Of a stretch of 13,476 nt of DNA, positions 12,342 through 13,476 are shown piece by piece. The notes below the pieces were generated by a model. The model was not told the DNA's origin. It worked only from the letters and a program-made list of their open reading frames with translations, and made no database searches. Both the position numbers and the translations under genes were made by a program. The stretch covers positions 1 to 13,476 of the forward strand of contig DCCQ01000134.1 of NCBI GenBank assembly GCA_002314195.1, given 5' to 3'. Position 1 is the stretch's first letter; each line of letters opens with the position of its first letter. The DNA comes from Bacteroidales bacterium UBA1077. GTDB taxonomy: Bacteria > Bacteroidota > Bacteroidia > Bacteroidales > UBA932.

Positions 12342-13451
12342 ATGAGAAAAATTTTGCTTATGATGGTGGGAATCGCAGCCGGGGTGCTGTCGTTTGCCGG
12401 AACTGGCGGGAGATCGGGATATTCTTTGAAAGAAGGGGGACCGGGTTCTGTGAACGTGAATCATTCAGGTGAAATAAGTTCCGCTGATGAGTATTCCACG
12501 GGCGGTGAGGTGTCATATTCGCAGGCTCAGGAGGAGGCTGACTCATCGGTGGCGGTCATTGCTTGGTTTGACAAGAGGGACACGATGACTTACTGGATCA
12601 ACGAGGGAAGCTGGACTGTCAAGGACGGTGACACGACCAAGATTTCCGGAGTTTCCACGAAAGTGATGCTCACTGTGACCGATTCCACGAAAAAAGGTTA
12701 TGGGATTGAATATAAATTCCTTGAATTTCAGAATGATACTGTGGATGGATCGCCCCTTGGAGATTTCCAGAACCGACTCGTCGCCAGATTGTCGGACAAG
12801 ATCGCGGGTACTACGATCAGGTTCAGGACTGATGAGTACGGACGCATCAAAAAGTACGAGAACCTGAAGGAGATCAAGAAACAGGCTCGGGAATTGTTTG
12901 ATTCGGCTTGTGAGGAAATGATGAAGCTACCGGTGATGGATAGCCTCAAGTCTGTCGGCATCAACCTGGATGCTATTCTTAAAGGGGTGGACATCGACCC
13001 GATAGTGGATGGTTACACGGAGGAAATTGAGACGCTGTTCAACTGTCATGGCAAGGAATATAAGGTCGGTGACTATGATGAGCATACCGACGAGAGCCAG
13101 AAGGCGTATGCTTCCGACCTCCACATGAGTGTGAACATGGATCCGGAGACCATGGAATATGAAATCTCGTCGACAGTGGACACGAAAATCCCGGCGAAGG
13201 ACCTTAAGGATATGATGGGTGCTTTGGTGGAGATGGTTTCGGACAAGTCTCTGCAGGAGGATTTTGACAAGGAATACGACAAACAGGTCAAAGAGGATGC
13301 CGAAGTCGGGACATGGAACTACTGGCGTTATTTCGCTGACGGATGGCCGGCCGAGGTGGTCAGCCAGACCACAATCAGACTGATGGGCCAGAGTCGGCTT
13401 AAACAGAAGCAGATTGTTTGGGATTACAGATCCGTCGGCAATTCCAGATAG
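12342..13451 (+). CDS. hypothetical exported protein, 369 residues
   Basis: Not recognised. It begins MRKILLMMVGIAAGVLSFAG, a clear Sec signal peptide (basic RK, hydrophobic core 4-16, likely cleavage after SFA at 19). There is no lipobox cysteine, so a soluble periplasmic or surface protein is expected. The mature part has a low-complexity Gly/Ser-rich stretch (20-55) and then a hydrophilic, acidic body with alternating beta-like segments (70-165) and helical charged segments (168-205). Only two cysteines remain in the mature part, Cys189 and the one near 234. The C-terminus, WPAEVVSQTTIRLMGQSRLKQK, is more basic. Codon use matches the window. The start is the first ATG after a 536-base gap containing hairpins. 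Function is not proposed. Confidence 0.85.
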   Translation: MRKILLMMVGIAAGVLSFAGTGGRSGYSLKEGGPGSVNVNHSGEISSADEYSTGGEVSYSQAQEEADSSVAVIAWFDKRDTMTYWINEGSWTVKDGDTTKISGVSTKVMLTVTDSTKKGYGIEYKFLEFQNDTVDGSPLGDFQNRLVARLSDKIAGTTIRFRTDEYGRIKKYENLKEIKKQARELFDSACEEMMKLPVMDSLKSVGINLDAILKGVDIDPIVDGYTEEIETLFNCHGKEYKVGDYDEHTDESQKAYASDLHMSVNMDPETMEYEISSTVDTKIPAKDLKDMMGALVEMVSDKSLQEDFDKEYDKQVKEDAEVGTWNYWRYFADGWPAEVVSQTTIRLMGQSRLKQKQIVWDYRSVGNSR

Positions 13452-13476
13452 TATCTGGCCATCCACACGGTCACTT

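Larger units (their letters stand above)
547..13160. repeat. dispersed GAATAT/ATATTC motif, with five GAATATTC palindromes
   Basis: By eye, GAATAT or ATATTC occurs at 43 sites across the window, with perfect GAATATTC at 1913, 2714, 4416, 6613 and 7194. A random hexamer counted on both strands would be expected about 6-7 times. Sites are spread evenly through genes and gaps and in different reading frames. Confidence 0.6.

Overview
The window most likely comes from an anaerobic, gut- or rumen-type Bacteroidales bacterium. Three genes are preceded by a clear Bacteroidetes-type -7 promoter element (TAnnTTTG), Shine-Dalgarno sequences are mostly absent, and the proteins (YkvM-type QueF, YhhQ, RsgA, polyprenyl synthase) have a Bacteroidales look. 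The exact taxon cannot be read from the sequence. No rRNA, tRNA, CRISPR array, transposase or phage gene was seen.

Layout. 57-1040 (minus) is a trans-polyprenyl diphosphate synthase. It is divergent from a queuosine-precursor block: a leader with a preQ1-I-like pseudoknot (1141-1172), the transporter yhhQ (1177-1893) and the preQ0 reductase queF (2008-2469). A REP-like hairpin (2472-2507) separates queF from rsgA, whose promoter lies so close to its ATG that the mRNA should be almost leaderless. Next come an exported SGNH/GDSL hydrolase (3563-4231) and an unrecognised conserved-looking 178-residue protein (4284-4820).

The centre (4939-10862) is an Hdr-like electron-transfer operon. Its order is marR, hdrC1, hdrB, hdrA, hdrC2, and then a 654-residue fusion of a membrane cytochrome-b-like domain with an HdrD/DsrK-like Fe-S protein. 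The C1-B1-A-C2-B2 order is that of bacterial sHdr (sulfur-oxidising heterodisulfide-reductase-like) clusters, with the last soluble HdrB replaced by a membrane-anchored, quinone-facing type. No methanogenic, sHdr lipoate-binding or ETF partner is in the window, so the substrate is unknown. The likely logic is a cytosolic FAD/Fe-S module exchanging electrons with the menaquinone pool.

The right side (10876-11805, minus) holds two small four-helix membrane proteins. A 536-base intergenic stretch follows, containing a hairpin with an embedded minus-strand promoter element and three back-to-back strong hairpins. The last gene (12342-13451) encodes an unrecognised exported 369-residue protein.

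Three signals cut across genes. First, a REP-like palindrome family occurs between genes and also in frame inside the membrane Hdr fusion, with a compensatory base-pair change between copies. Second, GAATAT/ATATTC, including five perfect GAATATTC palindromes, is several-fold commoner than chance. Third, strong inverted repeats cluster at the operon's internal junctions.
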